Source: RUG14300 sp964391805
GTDB lineage: Bacteria; Bacillota; Clostridia; Christensenellales; CAG-1252
Assembly: GCA_964391805.1 (NCBI GenBank)
Contig: CAYMNK010000005.1
Coordinates: forward strand, 62,001-126,000
Length of the DNA stretch: 64,000 nucleotides
Direction of reading: 5' to 3'
Shown: one piece after another, positions 15,001 through 21,000 of the stretch
Layout of the letters: each line of letters starts with the position of its first letter
How positions within the stretch are numbered: position 1 is the first letter of the stretch
The notes under the pieces: model-generated
What the model was told of the DNA's origin: nothing
The model's input: only the letters and a program-made list of their open reading frames with translations
The model's database searches: none
Made by a program: the position numbers and the translations under genes

Positions 15001-18000
15001 AAGTCGTCGTCTAAAAGCAATACCGAAATACTGCCTTTAAGGGTGTCGAGCAAGCCCAACATGGAATCGTCTTTTCCGTATGTATCGCCGTCCTCGGCAA
15101 AACTTAGGTTATTGATATCGAATACTCCGCCTATCAAAGTACCGAGATCGACATCTACCATAAAGGGTTCGAGTCCTAAGAAGGTAAGTTCAATACCTAA
15201 AATACCGCTATTGCCCGAGCGTGTATAGTACAAGCTCAATACCGTTTCGCCGTTATCGTAATCAAACAACTCGATAAAGAAGGTCAAACCGTAAAGCGTT
15301 TCGGCACCTTCTGCAAGGTTGAATGCAGCATCAACGCTCAATACATATTTGCCTTTGAGCATATCGGCTATATCGATAGAGAAAGTAGTATCTACGAACT
15401 CTTGAAGTATTGCGCTAAAATCAAAAGCGTTAGTATCGTTAGGATCGTTGGTTGCGCCTATGCTAAAATCGATAATCGCATCAAAAGATGCGTGTCCATG
15501 CATAGCATCCGCTGAAACGTATTCGCCAAGTTGACCGAAGAAGGTCAGTTTGTCGTAATCTCCGCTTCCTTGTGACGGATAAATTACTTCCAAGTCTTGT
15601 CTGAATTGTAGCGACAAATCACCCAACGCAACGTCAAGGAAGAAATCGGCATTATCGGCTAACTCGATATGTACACCTAAACCGTTTTCTATATCTGTCC
15701 CGACTGTGGTCGAACCGTATGCGGTTTCCATACTTAAGTCGTTCAAAACGCCAATGCTGACCATGCTGACGATTTCGGGTAAAGTTAACTCAATACCTGC
15801 CATTACGCATACTCTCGATAGTATTTGTGAACTGAGAGAAAGTACTGCGCCTTCAGGAGATAACTTGAGGGTGTCGAAAAGTTTGATTATACTTATGTAA
15901 TCGGTTGCTTCCTGTACTGCCGATTTCGAGTCATTCGACTTGATTATCGACATCAAAAGTTCGCTTAAATCAAAAGCATCTCTTACCGCAATCTTCAAAT
16001 TGATAGAAGGTATGTTGACATATATTACGTCGTTTATGTTGCTTTCATAGTATATGCCTATCACCGGCTCGCCGTCGGCATAGTTAGCCGTGTTGTTCTT
16101 ATCGCGAACAACAAGCATTACTTCGAGAGTCATGCCGTTAATTATCTTTTGTACCGCTTGTGCCAAAAGTTCGGAATCGCCTATCATAGCAAGCTTTAAT
16201 TCGGATAAATCTAAGCCCGCTATTGCAATCTCGGCGTCCACTCCGTAATAAATTTCTCCGTTAGAATCGGATGTTAGTAACACCCTGAGCAAGTCGTTAT
16301 AACTTGCTATTTCTTTTGCGGTCAATTCACCGTCTACAAAGGTGTCGCCTTTACCCGCTTTTACGGTCATAGAGAAAGCAAAATAGGTTTGCTCTAAATC
16401 TTTCAATAGAATCGCACTATTCTTGAGATCGGCAATTTTACTGCCATATTCGGGACGAGATTCCAATGTTTCGCCGTCATTGGGGAAGAAGATACCGTAA
16501 TCGTTAAGTTCTACCGATAATACGCTTTCACCACCCAAGGCAATCGCCACGCCTGTTCTATCGGCATTAATATAAACGGACGCACCTTCAAACAAAGCGT
16601 TGATATCGCTCCAAACTCCGCCTACTTCTAATGCATCGAGTATAACGCCTATAGCTCCGCCCGTAACTTCAATAAGTATTCCGTTATCGATTTCGGCTTG
16701 GATTATGTTATCCATAGGCTCGCTTGCCATTACGGTCGAAGGCTTGAGCATATCGCCGATAAGGTCGCTAATATAATCGGCAATGCCTAAATCGTCTACT
16801 CTAATCGCATTACCGCTTCCGCTTCCCAATTCAAGGTATATTGCCTCTATGGGTTTATTTTCGACAGAATATCTATCGAGTGAGTCATAATACAAAGATA
16901 ACAGTCTATTATTCTCGGCATAGTCCATAACTCCGTTAGTGGATGCATATAGACTTAACCAAAGTTCGATACCTATATCTTCGAGCGAATTAAATCTAAT
17001 ATTGAGTGCCAACTCGATACCTATATCGAGATGCACCTTACCTGTCGATGAATTGACTTCGATATTGAGCGAGGATCCGGGAATGTTGTCCGATATAACT
17101 TTATTGACAATGTCGGCATATTCCTTGTCTAATACAAGAGATAACTCGACATTGCTGTTTATACCTACGTTTAGTGTATCCCAAGATATATATTTACTTT
17201 CATCGGCAACAAACTTTTCGGGACGAGAGAATGCAACAGCTAAACCGTTCAAACCCAAGTCTAAGGCAAAAACTTTATCGTTACCGTCTAAAATACCTAC
17301 CCCTATTCCTACATTTATTCCGCTTTCCGCCGAAATACCTAACGAAACATTGGCGTTTACATCGGGCAAAACTACATTTTGAAGAACCTCGATAGACAAT
17401 AACGAGGTTAAAACTCCCAATAGGTTGGACGTGCTAATTACCTTAAGATATCCGTCCGCTCCGTTGATTTCGACACTATCGATAATTCCGTTGATAATAT
17501 CATAAACATCGTTTGAATCGCTTGCTTCGGATACCTTGGCACCGCTAAGGAAGGATAATGCTTTGATAATAGAATCACCGATGTTACCTTGTATCTGCTC
17601 TCTTATGTAGGGAATTTCCACATAGAAATCCTTAACTGCCATTGACGGCAACGATACATAGATGCGATCGGTGTTACTGTCGTAGAACACATCGAGTACA
17701 ATGCCATTTCCGTCTGAAAGGGTGATATCGAGCGCTATCTCCGATAAATCGTAAATATTTGCAAAAAGTTCGATATTGAGAACAAATCTCGTATCGATAT
17801 CATAATCGAAGTAAATCGCTAATTGACTGAATAGCGTTTTTATAGTATCTTCTACTTCGACATTTTCCAATATTTGAGAAACAACAGGAGATAAATTAAC
17901 ACCGTTACCGTCGGACGAATCGACAGTTCCGTTAATATCAAATCCGATCGATAACGCAAAGTATATTTCTTTCATAGAAAGTGCGCCCGTTTCATCGGAA

Positions 18001-21000
18001 ATCGCTACATATTCGCTTTCGGAAACTTCGGCAAAGGCTATCTTCTCGATATCGCTATATGCTGTCTTTGCAAGCAATCCGCCGATAGATAACTTGACGC
18101 TTGCTCCCGCAATACCTAAGTCAAGGGCTATTCCGCCCTCTGTGGTAATGCCCAACGATACGGCATCAAAATATTTATCGATGTCGATACCCGATAAATC
18201 TACGCCGAATTGTTCGAGAATAGACATCAACATTGCTCCCGTTAAAGTAACCGCAATACCGTCTTGATTAAACTTGAGCGCAACGAGTTTATCATAAGGA
18301 GTCGACTCGCTTGCACTACTCGTCGATGCCTCACGCGTCATCGAATCGGCTATAAGCGAATAAATATCCAAACCGCGATACTTAACTTCTCCTATACCGA
18401 ATAAGGGAGCGGTCGCATACACGGTATCGCTAATTCCGTTATAGAATACAGAAAGTGCTACATCGCCTCTAACCGAATTTTCGTCTAAGGTGTAGACTTT
18501 CAGTAATAATTGCATATCTTTGAGCAATTCCATAGTTTTATCGCTATCCGAAAAATCAAGATAGGATAAATCTAAATTGGCGAATATATCATATGCAAGT
18601 GCTATATGTAAATCGCCCTCGGTAACCGCCATACCAAAGGTAAGTTCGGGTAATACATCCTTGATAAGGTTTTCGATGGTAGAACCTTGGGTTCCGCTTG
18701 CGAATTTATCGATGTCGAGCCCTATCGTACCCGATAAGGCAAATGACATCTCTTGCAAATTATCAAAATCCAATATATCATAAGATAGAACGTCTTCGGG
18801 GATAAGTGCCTCATTCTTGATGAAGGCAAGCGCAATATTTTGCAATCCTAACGTAACATAACTCAGCCCTTCCGTCGTGTCGGGATCGGAATTGTTATCT
18901 TTAATAAATAACGTCAAGCCTAATCCTAAACCGTCTTTAATACTCAAATCGATACTCGGAATAATGCCGTCAAGCGCTACTCCTGTATAGAAATCGTCAA
19001 TATCGAGTACGGCTACGCCAACAATGTTCAAAATACGCTTTAGAGTATTAGATGCAAGCGTTATTGCTAAGCCTTTATTTCCAACGGATACGGAATTTAG
19101 AATGCCGAGGTTCTGAAGTATCAAATCTGTCACACTTACATCACCGTTTTCGGTAGCTAAAGAGGTAGTTCCGTTACAACTGCATTCGCATGTGTCGGGA
19201 CAACCGACAGCATCGCCTACTAAGCAGGCTCCTCTCGAAATACACGCATCGCAATCGCATCCGCATACCAAAGATCCGACTTTAATTTTAAAACTGTCGA
19301 TATCATAGCCAGATACTTCACTTCCGTTAACCTTACCGTGTGTGGCATCGACGTAAAGATAGATGCCGTCAAAGTAAAGTGTCAATAGCGTTTCGCCCTC
19401 GTTTATCAACTCTATCTTAGCATCCATTCCGCTCATGATTTTGGCGAAATCGGTTCCGTTCGATAGCGAAATATTCGCCGATAATTTGATTAGAATATCG
19501 CCTTTAACATTACTGCCGTTCAAGCCGTCAATGCTTATATTCAAGAATAAATCATTGAGTAGAGTCGCATATTCGCCTAAATCGAAATGGTCGGCTATGG
19601 TCAAAAAATCGCTTACATCGTATGTATTACTCTTAAGATCGTAACGGACGTACAGTTCGGTAGATAATGAAATATCCTCGATTGCCGTAATGTCCTTGTA
19701 CTCCGCATAGTTAATTTTCGGAAAATCGGTATATTTGGCATCGATATTAATATCATAAATATTAACACCTAACTTAAGGTTACCTTGATGAGAATCGGTG
19801 GTGGCTAAGAATAAATCAAGCCCAATTTCCAATCCGTTCTCGGTGGAAATATGTAGATTGCTTTCGGAATCGAGTTCTATCATATCACGAATATCGGCGC
19901 CCATAACTACCGACAAGATAGCATCCAATACATCGCTTGATAGATATATTGCAAGTTGTTCGTTAATAGCAACTTTATTGACGATGCTACCTATCAAATT
20001 AAGTATTTGTGCTGTATCGAGGTCGGATGCCTCAGCAGTATTCTCAAAGGTCAATAGAGCATCGGAAGCCATTGCGCTTGCCGACTTGTTTAACGACTTA
20101 TTGATCATCGATACAAGATCGAGATCGTATTTGATTTTAGGCGCATCGAGTCCTTCGATACCCAAATTATCGAGGTTAATAAAGATTGCGGAAGCATTAT
20201 CGGCGTAATCGTCATAATAAACACTCAAAAGTTCGCTTCCGTCGTTTTTAGCAACGATCTTTAAGGCAAGTTCGAGTTCGCTGATACTAACCGATAATTC
20301 TTCACCTTTAATCAAATCTGCTAAAGAGAAGCCCTCAAAACCTACGTTTCCTGTAAGAAGTAAGGTAATACCGCCTTTAATTCTATTCTCGAACTTGAGT
20401 ACGCATGCCAATTCCGCCAAGTAATCGCGGAGAGACCCGATAGCATCGTTTATGTCGATACTGACACCACCGTCACTATAATCGATGTCGCCCGAATCAA
20501 AATCAATGTCTATACTCAAATTCAACGACATTTCATTCATTTCGTTGAGATCGATAAGGTCGTCTGTAATCTCAACATCTATAAATTTAGGTTCGAATCC
20601 TAAGCCTACAAGAGGAAGTTCAAGCGAAACTACGGTATCTTCTGCAAGATAAATATCAATATCGCACGAAATACCGAAAACGTCGGGCTCGGTGATAAGA
20701 CCTAATTCCAAGTCAATTGATCGAAAAGCTATAGAATCGTCCGAATATGCCTTATCGCTCATAGCATCGGCTATCGCCTTAACTACGGCGCCGTCATCAC
20801 CCATAAAGCCTGCAACTGTTTCAAGAATATTGATAAGAGAAGTTCTGTCAAGAGTCAACGATAAACTTTGAGTTTCACCGTCAAGTTCAAGAGCACGCAA
20901 TACCTCGACCACAAGGGGAATAATATTATTTTTTATCAAGCCCAAAACATCGGTTTCACCCGCAAAAGCAAGATTGAAGGAATTACTCATGAAGTAATTA